From NCBI GenBank assembly GCA_030490835.1, contig CM059975.1, forward strand, positions 8,871,579 through 8,935,578: a stretch of 64,000 nt of DNA, given 5' to 3'. The DNA is from Annona cherimola. Taxonomy: Eukaryota > Streptophyta > Magnoliopsida > Magnoliales > Annonaceae. The translations under genes and the position numbers were made by a program. The notes under the pieces were generated by a model that saw only the letters and a list, made by a program, of their open reading frames with translations, was not told the origin of the DNA and ran no database searches. Each line of letters begins with the position of its first letter. The first letter of the stretch is position 1. Shown here one piece after another: positions 1 through 12,043 of this stretch.

Positions 1-949
1 AACCACCATCTCTCACCCAACTTGAATTCTATGCATGACAACCTTATCAAGTTCTCCAACAACCCCCAAACCACCAAGGTGAAATGTACAGTAACCGAAC
101 AAAACCAAACCGCAGATTCAAGCCCTCTCAAACAGAGATTTACATACATTGGATATTTCGGGTAAAAGTTAGATGAACGTCTCAAGTCTCTTCTTACTGC
201 CTCCCAGCTCTCCAAAACTAAGTGATACAATTTTGTATAAGGTCCATCCATGTAGTTGCTAAGCAGCTCAATTTAGCTGCAGAAATGCCATATGTATAAC
301 AATGTTTCAGCAGCCACATCAAAGGTAGTTAATTATTAAAGAGAGAGAAAGAGAGAGCAAGTTCAAATGCAATCTCGTTTTCAGCCAGAAGTTAGATGGT
401 GTTGCCGATCCCAACCTCTTACGGAAGTTCCAATAGCCAATCAACTAACTGAAGTAGAACTTACCCATCATATGAATTATAAAGATGCTGTCGAATTTCT
501 ACATCCCATCAATGCTCCAACCTGTCCGACAAGACACAGCAGCGGTCAGCTGCTTCCTAAGGAGAGAAAAAGAACAATATCCCGAACAAAAAGGTCAAGA
601 AATAAACTGCAACCAAGCCACTGGAGTGCCATTCCACCAAAACATCCAATCCGATATGATAAATAAAATCATCTCAAGTATTGCAGAAAACGTCACATTC
701 CTATAAAGCACAAGCGCATAAACCCAAAGAAAAAATAAAACGAATCAACTGGAGGAAAAAGAAATTCAACTTCCGACTCCAGAACAAGCACCAGAATGCT
801 GAAACCATAGCGAAGCAGCACGCAAGTGGAGCAGCTCCACTTCAAAACGAACACTCGATTGAATTCTCGGAAAAAAAGATAAGAAATTAAGCAAAATTGA
901 CATAGAAGTGGCCGAGAGAAGGACAGTTGAATTTGCAGAGAAAGTCCGT
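1..949 (-). other. Probable first intron or UTR of the left-edge gene
   Basis: No convincing exon is visible between the donor at 951 and the window edge. Open frames here are short and not protein-like. On the minus strand there are possible acceptors such as TTTCTGCAG near 280, with no coding continuation I could defend. Base composition is less AT-extreme than the intergenic DNA to the right, which fits transcribed sequence. Confidence 0.35.
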
Positions 950-1140
950 ACCTGGAAATGCAACTGGACTGGAGGAGTTAGCAGCATCGAGAGCGATAGT
1001 TAGGGTTTTAGATTTTGTAGATTTTTAGAGATGGCAATGAAAGGATGAGGAGAGCCACATCCGCTATCAGAAGCCGAAGATGGTTTCTCCCGTGCGCTTT
1101 ATATCTTCTCCCTCCTCCCCTCCCCAAAACCCTACTCTCT
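950..1140 (-). promoter_or_regulatory. Promoter, 5' UTR and first exon of a gene running off the left edge
   Basis: Read on the minus strand, a TATA box (GATATAAAG, 1105-1097) is followed by a C/T-rich leader and a perfect telo-box AAACCCTAA (1008-1000). Further upstream is AAAACCCTA on the plus strand (1126-1134). An exon ends in CAG at 952, with a good donor GTACGG from 951. An ATG at 987 would give 12 codons before the donor. Telo-boxes near a TATA box are typical of plant genes for ribosomal proteins and other translation or cell-growth functions, but that class assignment is inference. The coding body lies beyond base 1, so the product cannot be named. Confidence 0.6.
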
Positions 1141-1639
1141 TAAACCCCGTTAGAAATATCTGCTGACGCTGGCGCCAACATCAATATGCCCTCCTTTTCC
1201 ACAATATGACGAGAATGCCATTAGTGTACCCGCAGCGACCATAGTGCGCCGGCACCTCTTCCCAGCTTTTCTTATTGTTAATAATATTTTTTTAATTTCA
1301 TCAAAAAATACTTTTTTAAATTTTTCATAATTTTATATTTTTAACATATAAGAGATTTTTTTTATGGATATTTACACATCACGACAATGTCATTTATATT
1401 ACAATAAAGCATAATCATAATTCTCATATAATGAAAAAGGTTTCTTTATAACTCTCTTCACCAAAAAAAACTTACCAACATCTTTACATACATAAAGGAA
1501 GAAAATTAAGAACTTTCACTCTAAAGAAAACTTAAATTTATTTCACTCTATGTAAGTGAAGAAAACTTAAATTCATATTAGACAACGCTTTGTTGATATG
1601 AGTTACCACCGCAGTAAGTACTTTAGTAGCATGTATCGA

Positions 1640-1925
1640 AGGTACTTAGTAACATGTAAAATTCTTCAAATTAATTTTTTTTATATATTTATAACAATTA
1701 TATTTTTTAATTATTTATTCATTTTTTCTTATATAATTACCTTACTTTTCAATTATTTCTACACGACTACCCATTTATATAACTTATCTATTTTAACTTT
1801 ATTCTTTTTATTTCTCATTATTAACTCAATTATATCACATTATTTTCTTATATTTTAAAATTTTTTACTCTATAAACTTTGCATCAAAATTTTATCACTT
1901 TTCAAACATACCTATAATAATCTTA
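1640..1925. mobile_element. Degenerate Tourist-like MITE (family A)
   Basis: The sequence follows the family-A order: a block like CACTTTTCAATTATTTCTACAC, then TATCTATTTTAACTTTATTC, then CTCATTATTA...ATATCACATTATTTTCTTA, and an end like TTTTCAAACATACC. Both ends are eroded. The long open frame on the plus strand is low-complexity and not a gene. The surrounding 1140-1640 holds nothing recognisable. Confidence 0.55.
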
Positions 1926-3155
1926 TTTTTATTTTTAATATTACTTCTCTAATTTTGTGTACAATCTATTATTTTTCAGTGTATGTTCGGTGCTTTCGAG
2001 CAAGCCCTCTGACCTTTGTGAGTGCGTGTGATCAAAGAAGCTGCTCAGCTAAGCGAGATGTCAGCTCAGCCGCTTGATCGGGGAATGTACGGTGGACGAG
2101 AACCTTGTGGAACCAATTAATTAACTCAGTGATTTAAAAGATAATAAATGGTTTGGATTGAATAAAAGGAATCATAACAGATGAGGAAAAAATGGAGCAG
2201 CGTTGGAAAGAGGTCAGTGCCTGCTTCAAATACTGAAATCTAAATCACGGTATGCGGCTGCGTTCTACTTCTGTGGGCTATGGAGTATGGGCATGACACC
2301 ACATTTGAGGGGTTCACGTGCATTCGTGCTTTGGAGTTTGGAGTAGTTTTTTTTTTTTTTTTCACTCTTACTAAAAGAGAATTATCAACTTATTAGAATA
2401 TGTGTTGATGTTATATGGTCACCGCTAGTGCGCACGTAATATGGGTTTTGCATCGAGTAACCCCGATTAGAATTGCGAGTGCGAGTATGCGTTTGTATGC
2501 TAGTATTCAATGGAAGTGATTGATTATATTTAAATTAAATAACGCAGAGCACGTACTTGTGACATTAATTGAGAAGATAGATAGGAAATGTAATAATCTT
2601 ATGTTTATCTAATGATCTCGTTATTAATTGTTTTGTGTAAATTTTAATGAATTTTTATATGTTAAACTAAACACGCTATGTAGCCACACTTGTCTCTTAC
2701 TCTCTATTATTTTTATTTTTTCTTTACATTCTAAGATTCGTTTTCCCTCCTTTTTTACTCGATTCTAAAATAGACCTTGACAGGGAAGGAATAAAAACTT
2801 CAACAATTCCTAACAATGTTATAGTTATCTTTTGACGTGTGCGGAATTTGCACGAAACAAATATTAGCAAATACACGGATCTGTTTCGTAACAGGAAAAC
2901 CGGTAAGGGATTGAAAATCCCACTTTCCGCTTCCACATACGGCATTTATTTAGCCGAATATTTCCATTATATTTCTTGCCTTTTCGTTTGAAAGCGTAGC
3001 TAATATCTTAATGGAATCAATTCCATGAAGGAAGATTAATGGAAATTCCATTTGGAGTCCTCCATGATGATATATGAGATCGCTCTATCATTGTATTTAG
3101 AATTATTTGTTGGAGCCTGATTATACATCAAAATATATTTTAGATTTAAAAATAA
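1926..3155. other. Intergenic stretch with no gene seen
   Basis: AT-rich to mixed DNA with a 17-base poly-T near 2347 and no open frame with protein-like composition. A slightly GC-richer part at 1980-2330 shows no motif I recognise. Confidence 0.5.
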
Positions 3156-3412
3156 TGAGAAGTGATCTTGTTAGCCCGGGCTAAGCAAATGTCCCGCTTA
3201 GCCCCACTTTAAAAAATCTATTTAAAATTTTTTTTGCTTTTTTTCTACAAACTTAGTTATCTAAGTATATTTAATATACAAACCAAGTTTAATTATTTTT
3301 GGATATATAACAAGTGTATAAAGAAAAAAGCAAAAAAATTATTTTTAAATGGATTTTTTGAGATTGACTAAATAGGGCATTTGTTTAGCCTAGGCTAATA
3401 GGATAATCCCTC
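3156..3412. mobile_element. Foldback MITE with 8-bp target duplication
   Basis: The left end carries TTAGCCCGGGCTAAGCAAAT and the right end carries its imperfect reverse complement, ATTTGTTTAGCCTAGGCTAA, about 200 bp away. The centre is an AT-rich palindrome. AAAAATAA stands directly outside both ends (3148-3155 and 3413-3420), an 8-bp target duplication. Ends and duplication length fit hAT- or Mutator-type MITEs. No coding capacity. Confidence 0.7.
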
Positions 3413-4290
3413 AAAAATAAGATATATTTATTTTTACAATTAATTATGTTTTTTAATTTTTCTTTACAAACATGCTTTCCTTAGTGTATGCAATTTATAT
3501 ATAATTTTTTGTCATTTTACAATATTTTACATTTTTATTTTTTATTTTTAAAAATTAAGTTTTTAAGGAACAAAAAATGACTTAATGCCCTAAAATTGAT
3601 ATTTTTTAAAGATAAAAAATAAATATGTAAAAATATTCTAAAATGGCAAAACTTGATTATATAGATTGAATACACTTTGGAAAACATGTTTATTTAAAAA
3701 ATCAAAAAACAAAAACAACTGTAAAAATAAATAAATATTATATTTTCACTTAAAATACATTTTGGTGTATACAATCATGCTCCTTGTTTGTTTAACTAAA
3801 AAAATAAATTTCATACAAATCGAACCACTACATAAGCCCCATTTGAGTGAAGTATAAAATCAAAGTAATAAATTTATTTAATGTTATACCGTTTTCAAAG
3901 CTGACAATTTAAGATTTAAACCGTCTAAACTATTCTTCCCATCCAGATAAATGATTTTTGTACATTATTATAACATTCCAATGCATCCATAAATAGATCT
4001 TAGTATTTTTTTATAATTTACACATGATTATATTTTTAAGCAGGTACAGCCCACTTTAAATTCCAACAAAAACGATTTTTTAAGCAACCAACAAAAATGA
4101 TTTTCGGTAAATAATATAACCAGTTGGACTTTAATATTTCATTCAGACGGCCCTCAAATAGAAAGGTTCCATAGAATCAATTCCATAGAATTAAAACCCT
4201 ATCTTACGAACTTCATTTTCAACAATTACACCGAGTCCTATTACATCATTTTCATACCTTTTATCCATTTTACATGATTTTCTATTTTTT
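3413..4290. other. AT-rich intergenic DNA with a family-F foldback remnant
   Basis: At about 3721-4090 there are blocks shared with other family-F copies in the window (compare 43180-43700 and 62550-63045), including TTTAAACCGTCTAAACTATT. The ends are not clear. No gene is seen. Confidence 0.4.
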
Positions 4291-4798
4291 TCACCTGTTA
4301 ACTCCCAAACATGCTACAAGCGTATACAGCTTCCGAACTGAACTGCCTACACCGCAATAAATTGGCCATAGAGACAACCATTTACAAACTCGCATTGCTC
4401 TTTCCAACCTCATGCTGTCCACCAATTCCTTTATTAAAACAATTACAACAGGAACAATCTGAGGTAAAAACCAGCCATGTCCATCCATATGACTGTTTTC
4501 TACTTTATATGAGGTAGATATTCCAAATCAAATTTCGACATTACAATCTAAAAAAGTATTTGCATGTACATCCAAAGCAAGTCTCACTTCCCTGGCGTTA
4601 TCAAACATCTGGACAGTCAGTAGAGAAATGCGAATTGTCTCTTCTGTGTTACCATCAATCTACACAATGATGTCAATGCATATGAACAACGATAATTGGA
4701 AAATTACAAATTTGGTATTCACATTTGTTAACTAGTGTTTTCACCGCCGCATCCAGAAAACCATTGTAGGCAATCTAATACCGGCTAGTCATAAAACC
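4290..4798 (-). other. Probable 3' UTR / downstream region of the 105-residue gene
   Basis: This DNA directly follows the stop codon at 4799-4801 and is less AT-rich than the flanking repeats. An AATAAA on the minus strand lies near 4436-4431. A stretch at about 4535-4665 stays open for some 43 codons on the minus strand behind a TTGTGTAG acceptor-like sequence and reads protein-like. It could be an alternative last exon, but its frame does not continue the main product, so I treat it as UTR. Confidence 0.4.
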
Positions 4799-7700
4799 TC
4801 AGCGAGTCTTCTTTGAACGCTTAGGTTGTCTCATTATCTCCTTTCTTGGGTCCTCAGGTGTTCTGACATCAGCATATGGCTGCCAAAAGAAAATTCTAAT
4901 CAACACAGGTGAAACAAAGCTGTCATTTCATGCTGTCTAATCCCACTGCAATGCACCCAACAATGCTGATAGGGAGGCATGCATCCAAGAGCAGTTTCCA
5001 ACTAAGGGTCCATTTGATAACAAGGAAAAGGGAAAAATAAAGAAATAAAAAATTCACCCCACTCTCTACTCCTTTTTAATTTTGAATTTGATGCGATGTC
5101 TTAATTACCTAATTTGTTCTACCTTTTCTATTAATAACTCTACAATTCAATCATCCTTTCACATCTTTTCATGCAAATACCCTATCTATTCTATCTTTAA
5201 TCCTCTTTATTATTAATCACATTGCCCCTAATATATCACATCATTCTTTCACTTTTCTAAAACCTTTCCCTACATTTATTTCCCTCAAAAATTTTTCCTT
5301 CAATACCAAATACATCCTAAGTCTTGATAGAAAATAAGCATTAATGATACATCATATCCCAAATTGCAGCATACATTGCTGAATTCTTACAAGCAGCATC
5401 AGCAGTCATGCATATCTAATGGTCAAACTTGCAAATGCGATGAGGTTCAAGATGAACATTACAGACTACGGAGATGATAGATACTCAAAAGTGCATAAAA
5501 AATCATCAGTTCAACCCAGATGTGTGTAGGAACATTGCCCAATTAGACTGATTAATCAACAGTCACCATTTGCCAGTAGCTTAAATGCTGGGCACCATCC
5601 CATCAAAAAAAAAAAAAGTTTCTGGGCACCAACCAGGAAGGAAGGGTTTTCTTTTTTCTTTCTTTGTTTTGTTTTTGGGAAGGCATTTTGTGTCCTGCTA
5701 AATTGACCACATTTGGATGCATTGCAAGTTCTGCAAGTTTCATTTGCATAATTGCATGGTCAGAAGCCAACCCATTAGTATGCAGTCAACTCCTGTCAGG
5801 TTTGATGTCCCGTTAGTATGAAGTCAACTCCTTTCACGTTTGATGTTTTTGGATAATAAATATAAGAAGCATAGAATGTACACATGACACCAAATGTGCT
5901 GGAGAATTCAACGCAGCTACTGATGCCTCCCAAAATGAGGAATTCAACAAAGCCACAGATGCTCCCAAATTGGGAAATAAAAATAGCTACTCATGCTAAC
6001 CAAACTATATATGGTCCAAAGGACAATTTCTTTTCAACATGCTCAACATCATGCTGGAGTTTCTCCCTGGATTTTGAGGCCAAAAGGTTTTTGTGAAATT
6101 CAAGGATATTTGTGTGACTCACTTCCAAGTTCAGGCATGCTTCAAAATTTGTGACACTCAGGAGTTCAAATAATATCCTGGTGTTAAATGGTGTAAAAGA
6201 CCATAGACTGAGGCATTTAAACTCCAATTGACATTGGCTCTCCATGAATCAACAGTACCACAAACTCTTCTACAGTCTAAGACCTCTGCAACTTTACACA
6301 GCCAAAAGGTAAATAGAGAAATCATTAGCATTTGGCTGAAAAACGTACCGCCATAAATGCTTTCAGTTTACCTGAAGTTTTTACAACATGGTCCATTGGT
6401 GGTTATACTGCATTAGCAACCTAAGGGTATCAGGTAAGAGTTCATATCTGCAGTCGTGAACGCTGGGACAAAGGATCCCATACAGGTTCTGTAATAACGA
6501 AGGTAACCTCTCATAAAAATGCCAGGGAGCCCTCTATTGCTTTCTGTAGTGGCTGCTGCAATAAAGCAGTCACCATCACCCCATGCACAATCACACACAA
6601 AAGCAGCTATAAGGATTACATAACACACACAAAACTTCTACAACAATTGATTATCCTAAGACATCTTTCAAGTGGCAAAAGCACTTGCAGAGGAAGGTGG
6701 TGCAACAGACCACCTCTGCAGGATCAAGACAAATGTTACAAATGTTAAAAATATGAATTTCTGGATATCCAAATATATATATATATATGGGATATGATCC
6801 AGTGCAGTCCGCTGTAAAATGGGCCCCACACATATTAGATCGCAATAAAACTTTATACAATCATTTATCCATATAAAAATATACTTTAGATGGTTTAGAT
6901 GTTGAAAATACCACTTTAAACTTAATATTTACATTAAACTATTTTATTACGTTGATTTTGCACCATTTTAAGATGAGGATCACACACATATTGGATTTAG
7001 ATGAAAATGGGTACGCTAATAAAGTGGACAAGTCTAAATACAATGGGTGGGGAGGATTTCCCATTTATGATCATGTGGGGCCCACGATGCATGGACTGCA
7101 CGGTGCAGTCGCATGCACCAGAACAAATCCCTATATATATACATATATGAATTTCTGACCCACCATTTGAGTTTCATTCCCTATGGAATAAAACCTTGTG
7201 AGGAAATACATCATCCGTTCAAATTTGTTGCAAATTGTTTTGCCTATTCCGCTATCCATATCAATACACTGTCTGCTAAATCCATTCAATAGTTCTTTTC
7301 ACAAGAGCAGGGATTACAACTGAACCCTTGCATGCAAATCATGTTATATAAAAAGGCCTGTTTGGTAAAAATAATGTACCAAAATAATGTAGACAAAGGA
7401 TGCACCAAAAGCCATTTTTTTCTACTAACGCTTTTACTGCTATTTAAATTGCATATGCTATCTTCGTGGGTATGTCTTAGAACGAAATAGTTCGGACCCT
7501 TTCCATCAGAGTCGTGGTGGTTCCATCATTTGTTTTCAAACCAAAAAAAAAAAAAAAATCAAAGAGCTCAGCTTCTAATAAAAGCAATACAATTTAAGAA
7601 GATGACATGACAACCATGATCAATTCCTCCTAGTCCCCATCCATACCTCCGTCATTGGAAACCAAAGCAGATGAATGATTTCAAGACTCAATTTTTTTCC

Positions 7701-10700
7701 CTCTTTTCTGAAAAAAAAATGGAAAAAATAAAAGAGAACTACTGTTTGGTCAAATTAAACATGGCTCTTAAATTTTAAAAATAAGAAATCAAATTCATAA
7801 TAGTAAAAGGATAAATGCTAACCTCTTCCCACTTTCTTTGGAGTTCCAGAAGTTCTCTGCAATACTTGAGACATTCAGAATGATATGTAGTGGCCAAGTC
7901 TTTAATCAGGGCCTTCCTCTTGATAATGCCAACCACTGAAAGGTAAAACAAGCGTAAATTTAGGGCCCCCTAAATTTTGGTCACGAAAGCAACAACGTCT
8001 TGCTGTATTTGATGATGCAACATTTCTAGCAGAATAATAAACTGTTGCTCAATGCATTTGTATATAAAAGATCCAATACTTATGGACATTTGAAAAATAA
8101 AAAATGTTTTAGGGACTTAGACACTAAGGTGAAAAGCCAGTTGAATCTGGAAGGACTACTATAATTGAAAGCTCAAGCTTGATTCTTAGTCCAGTCTTCT
8201 GATTTCCAAGATTGCTCAGCAGATATCGTAAATGAGTATCAATGTTTCCAATTCCAACTTTAATAGTCAATTTTTTGACCTCGTAGAAATGAGCTGACTA
8301 AGCCCAGTAATAATACAACAGGCACGCCACACAAAATGGTTTTCAATGATATGTCATGATACTTACGCCATGAATCCAGGTAATCGGCTCATCTAAAACT
8401 TTTCTGCCATACCACCTGAAATAGATGTTGTGTGCATTGGGCAAGACATTGCTTGGTCGGAGTGGTGAGTGTAGTGTCTTGAAGGGTGGTTAGTTCCATC
8501 ACACTCTAATACTCAAGTGTATAGTAAATCCAAACAGACAGGAAATTCATCAACAAGATATGAATTAACAATAAATTTGTATAGAAACACCAAGTGAAAT
8601 TGATGGACCAATTTGGAGGCACAGATTTTTCCAATGATTGTGTTTAGGTGCAAATTGATAAAATTGTATTTTAACAGTGTCACTAACATCAACTTTTTTT
8701 TGGTATTACAACTCATATGCATAATGGGGATTTTTATTTTAAAATGAGCACCATATAACAATCGATTAGATACAGGAGGAGTTTGGTCTCTAAAATTATG
8801 GGATAAGAGGTAGCACCAGCAGAGACATCACAATAACATCAAGTTTTTCAGCTGACAGGTTTGGTTGGTAAAACTATTTGGTAAGAGATCATTGAAAACT
8901 ATAAACTCAGTCAAGCATTGCACATAATGGGTGTGTTTGGTAATGAATAAAACTTTTGATGAAAAGTTTTGAAGAGTAAAAGTTGTCAAATGATGTGATA
9001 TGATAGGGATAATGATGAGTAGTAAAGAGGATAAAGTTAAAATAGATAGGTTAGTTACGTGGATAGTTGTGAAAAATGATTGAAAAGTAGCGTGAAAAAA
9101 TGATTAAAAAATATGATAGCTGTGGAAAGTGAAAAGTTTTAACTTGACATTTTCTATCAATTACCAAACACGCCCAATAAGAGCTACTTTGGTCATTCAA
9201 CTTCAAATGGTATTTAAGTGGGCCTAACGTCTTTTTTAGATCTTCATTATGTCAAGTACAAATCCCCTTCCATCACACCCCTCTTTCTTTCGAAGGAGTC
9301 ATTGCATAGAAGACAAAAGGAAGAAAGGAAAAATCAAGGACTTCCCTTCAAGGAGTAAATTCAACAAGCGAATGTGTTTGATAAGTGTAGACCTAGTGGC
9401 GTTCAAGGTTTTGCATCAAGACAGATGCTGAACGGTGGAGATTCAAATAGGAAGAATGAAAATTAAGGCAAATATTTTTCATGCAGTGAACCCCTTAAGA
9501 AAACTTTCTTAAATTGGTAATGCAGATGCTCCTCTGTAATTTTCTGTTCTGGAACAGCATCTCTGTATCCATCCTCTGGTAAAGAATTGAAGAATTGCTT
9601 TCAAAAATAAGAAAAATAAAAATATCCAATCCACCGAACAAAATTTTATACCATAATGCACGTGTCATACCCCAAGCCATATCTTTTGCAAACAACAATT
9701 AACAGGTTATAAAAATAATAATAACAATAAATCAGTACCAATATAATAAAATAACTATTCAATTCCTCATTACAAACATGTCTGTCTGGGTAGTTCTTCC
9801 CATCTATTGCCCCTCTGTAACTTTTCTGTTCTAGAACAGCCTCTTTGTATCCATACTGTGTCAAAGAAATGAAGAATGACTTTTTAAAATACGAAAAAAG
9901 AAAATTTATCCAAGCTACAGAAGTACAAAATTTTACAATGTAAATGCATGTGTCATAATCCAAATCATAATCTTTGGCAAACGAAAGGTTTTTAGAAAAA
10001 GAAGAAGAAGAAGAAGAAGAAGTGACACTGCAGATCATTTTTAAAAAGTTACAAATTTCGATTTTTTTCTTTTTTTTGGTCCATCCAAAAAGGATTCCAA
10101 CGCAAAAAATGAAGTAGCTATTTAATTCCTCATGAGTAGAAACAAGTACAAACTACAAACGCGTCTGTCTGGGTGGTTCTTTCCATCTAGTGCCAGACTG
10201 GATATTAGGTCTCAGCACCGCTGCCATAAACTCCGCAATTAGGCCCCAACATCACCGAAACTAACAACCAAGAGACATAAACAGATGCATATCCGTGAGG
10301 ATTCAGCTATTTATTGTGTGGTCCTGCCAGACCATGTAAATGCAGAGAAGATGAATGCGAGGAACAAGCATTCTTTAGACAAGCCCCACAATGCACAATG
10401 AAATGAGGAACCGCACCCAAAAAGCAAGCAAATTAACGTCGATTACATGTACAACAGCTCGATTCAGATGGCTGGCTGTCTTTACCAGGATTTAAAACAA
10501 CCGCAAAAGGTCTCCGCAGGTTATCAGTAATCAAGATAGGTATTTCCGCATTGACGAAAGCGGAGGCGAAGAAGGTAGAAAATACTAGAGCCAGGACATA
10601 AAGAAACAGTTTCTGATCGGGTGAAAGAGAGATTACTTCTGCTGGGATCGAAGCGAGGAGGAGGAGCTTCTGCGGTCGTCAACGGCTGCTGGCCCTGGTC

Positions 10701-10760
10701 GGTAGAAGGAGGTGGCGACGGTGTCTGAGGAAGAGAAGGCGGAGTATCCGTCTCAGCCAT
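4799..10760 (-). CDS. Conserved-looking 105-residue plant protein of unknown function (three exons)
   Basis: Three exons join in frame on the minus strand: exon 1 at 10760-10637 (41 codons plus one base), exon 2 at 7935-7823 (113 bp), exon 3 at 4879-4799 (26 codons and TGA). Donors are GTAATC and GTTAGC; acceptors are TTTCAG and TTGGCAG. The one-base phase left by exon 1 is exactly completed by exon 2, restoring codons on both sides. The protein has a Pro/Thr-rich disordered N-terminus (residues 1-35), the segment RFDPSRM (36-42), a basic then helical middle (IIKRKALIKDLA... ELLELQRKWEE, 45-79) and a basic tail (KRSKKTR) that could be a nuclear localisation signal. From memory it resembles a small unnamed angiosperm protein; I assign no function. 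The first ATG in a good context (GCGAATGGC) was taken as start. Both introns contain MITEs. Confidence 0.75.
5006..5317. mobile_element. Family-A MITE inside intron 2
   Basis: The ends GGGTCCATTTGATAACA and ACCAAATACATCC are imperfect inverted repeats, flanked by TAA on both sides (5003-5005 and 5318-5320). The interior carries the family-A order of CTATCTATTCTATCTTTAAT and CCCCTAATATATCACATCAT. It lies in the large second intron of the 105-residue gene. Confidence 0.7.
6789..7131. mobile_element. Family-F foldback MITE inserted in a TA microsatellite (intron 2)
   Basis: The left end GGGATATGATCCAGTGCAGT and the right end, ending in CACCAGAACAAATCCC, are inverted repeats. Both contain GGGCCCCAC-type blocks further in. 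It sits between runs of TA, so a 9-bp TATATATAT duplication fits but cannot be distinguished from the microsatellite. The core (TTTAGATGGTTTAGATGTTG) recurs at several other sites in the window. Confidence 0.65.
8929..9175. mobile_element. Family-A Tourist-like MITE in intron 1
   Basis: It starts GGGTGTGTTTGGTAATGAAT and ends ATTACCAAACACGCCC, nearly perfect inverted repeats, with AAT on both sides. This is one of the least decayed copies of the family. Family members have 12-16 bp ends and 3-bp A/T-only target duplications, which points to the PIF/Harbinger (Tourist) group. Confidence 0.85.
9522..10200. repeat. Diverged direct duplication within intron 1
   Basis: A block beginning CCTCTGTAATTTTCTGTTCT (about 9530) recurs as CCTCTGTAACTTTTCTGTTC about 285 bp later (about 9812). 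Similarity runs on for roughly 170 bp, including CAAAATTTTA and GTGTCATA. A further phrase, GTCTGTCTGGGT..TTC..CCATCTA, occurs near 9780 and again near 10165. A (GAA)n run lies at about 10001-10022. This is an old local tandem duplication, not coding. Confidence 0.6.
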
Positions 10761-10954
10761 TCGCCTGTTCCACGCGCGCGTTGCTGCGACTGGCGGGGTG
10801 GATGGAGAGGGCGAGCCGGCCTAGTGATGGCAACGCCGCAGCGCAGCGGACGGAAATGGGAGTTTTGTCCGCGGCCTGCGAAATGAACGAAGCCCAGATG
10901 GAACACACTTGGAGGTATGTGGCCCGGTTGGTCAAGACGCCAGAGGCGGCCGCG

Positions 10955-12043
10955 TAGGGTGGGAATCGGTCCCAATCCAATGCTACCGGGAGCATGCCTT
11001 GTTGTATGCTATCGGCGCATACGCCTATTTTTTATTTTTTAAAATTTTTTTTACAATAGTATTAATCTATATATATTTAATATGTGTATAAATTTTTATC
11101 ATTTTTTGAACATTTTAGATATTTATTTTTTATTTTCGAAAATCAGTGACATTTTAGGTACTGATTTTTAAAAATCCGAAATAAATATCTAAAAATCTCC
11201 AAAAATTGTAAAAATTTATACATATATTAAATCTACTTAGGTTAACAAGTTCATGAAAAAATTTTGAATTTTTTTTTTTTTTAAATAGGTATATGCGCCC
11301 GGGAACATTGAGGCTCAATGCTCTCGGGAGCATAGGATCAGAGACCATGGGAATCGGTGCATTAAGGTCGGTACAACTCTGATCCTACTTTGAACTTCTT
11401 ATTTATATCTGGTCAGGACAATATCAGTTTGACCCTCATTTTTTATTAATAAGTTCCAAGATAAATTTCGAATTAGTGTCGGACTGGTTTCGGAATGACA
11501 GATCGGGTCAAAAATATATATTAAATAAGATAATTTTAAGAATTTATATACTTATCGAATATAGTATACATCTATACTATATTTCAATATTATATACTTC
11601 ACTATTTCACTAATTATTAAAAAACACATAATTAAAAAACAAAATATTTGAAAATATAATATAAATTTATTAAAATAGATTAATATACAATTATACATAC
11701 GGGTTATATGTGTACAAATTATTTTTATTGATTCTTATATTGCTTTCTGATAAATTAATTCTTCTATTGTTGATAGAGTTGAATATAAAAAAGTAAGAAT
11801 TTTGAAAGAAAATAATAATAATAATAATAATAATATTTAAACACAGGCTTATAATTTTTAATAAATTAATATATACGATGCGGGTCAGACTTTCGGGTCG
11901 GGACATGGTCAACCCAACCTGATTCTATTTCTAAATTTGAGGCAAAATTTCTGACCTATCTCTTTACCAGTAAAAAATATATTGGTTTTACCCAGCCAAA
12001 AACGAGTCGGGTACGGGTCAACCCGCCTCGATTCCCACCCCTA
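10955..12043. mobile_element. hAT-like remnant (TIR TAGGGGTGGGAATCG) with a MITE nested in it
   Basis: The left end reads TAGGGTGGGAATCGG (10955) and the right end CGATTCCCACCCCTA (12029-12043), inverted repeats of 15 bp. Ends of the TAGGG type are usual in hAT elements. The interior is AT-rich with an (AAT)n run near 11815-11836 and phrases such as GGTCGGGACATGGTCAACCC. Without the nested 379-bp MITE it is about 700 bp. I could not see a matching 8-bp target duplication, so the superfamily is tentative. Confidence 0.55.
10968..11346. mobile_element. MULE-type foldback MITE (family B, copy 1)
   Basis: The left end GGTCCCAATCCAATGCTACC and the right end ATGCTCTCGGGAGCAT...GGATCAGAGACC are inverted repeats. 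TGGGAATC flanks both sides (10960-10967 and 11348-11355), with one mismatched base if read as a 9-bp duplication. The interior is the AT-rich palindromic core shared with family C. It is inserted in the end of an older hAT-like element, about 200 bp upstream of the start codon of the 105-residue gene. Confidence 0.8.

Noticed and set aside
9646..10038. 130-codon minus-strand frame
   Set aside because: Crosses a (GAA)n run and the diverged intronic duplication; it lies inside intron 1 of the 105-residue gene.
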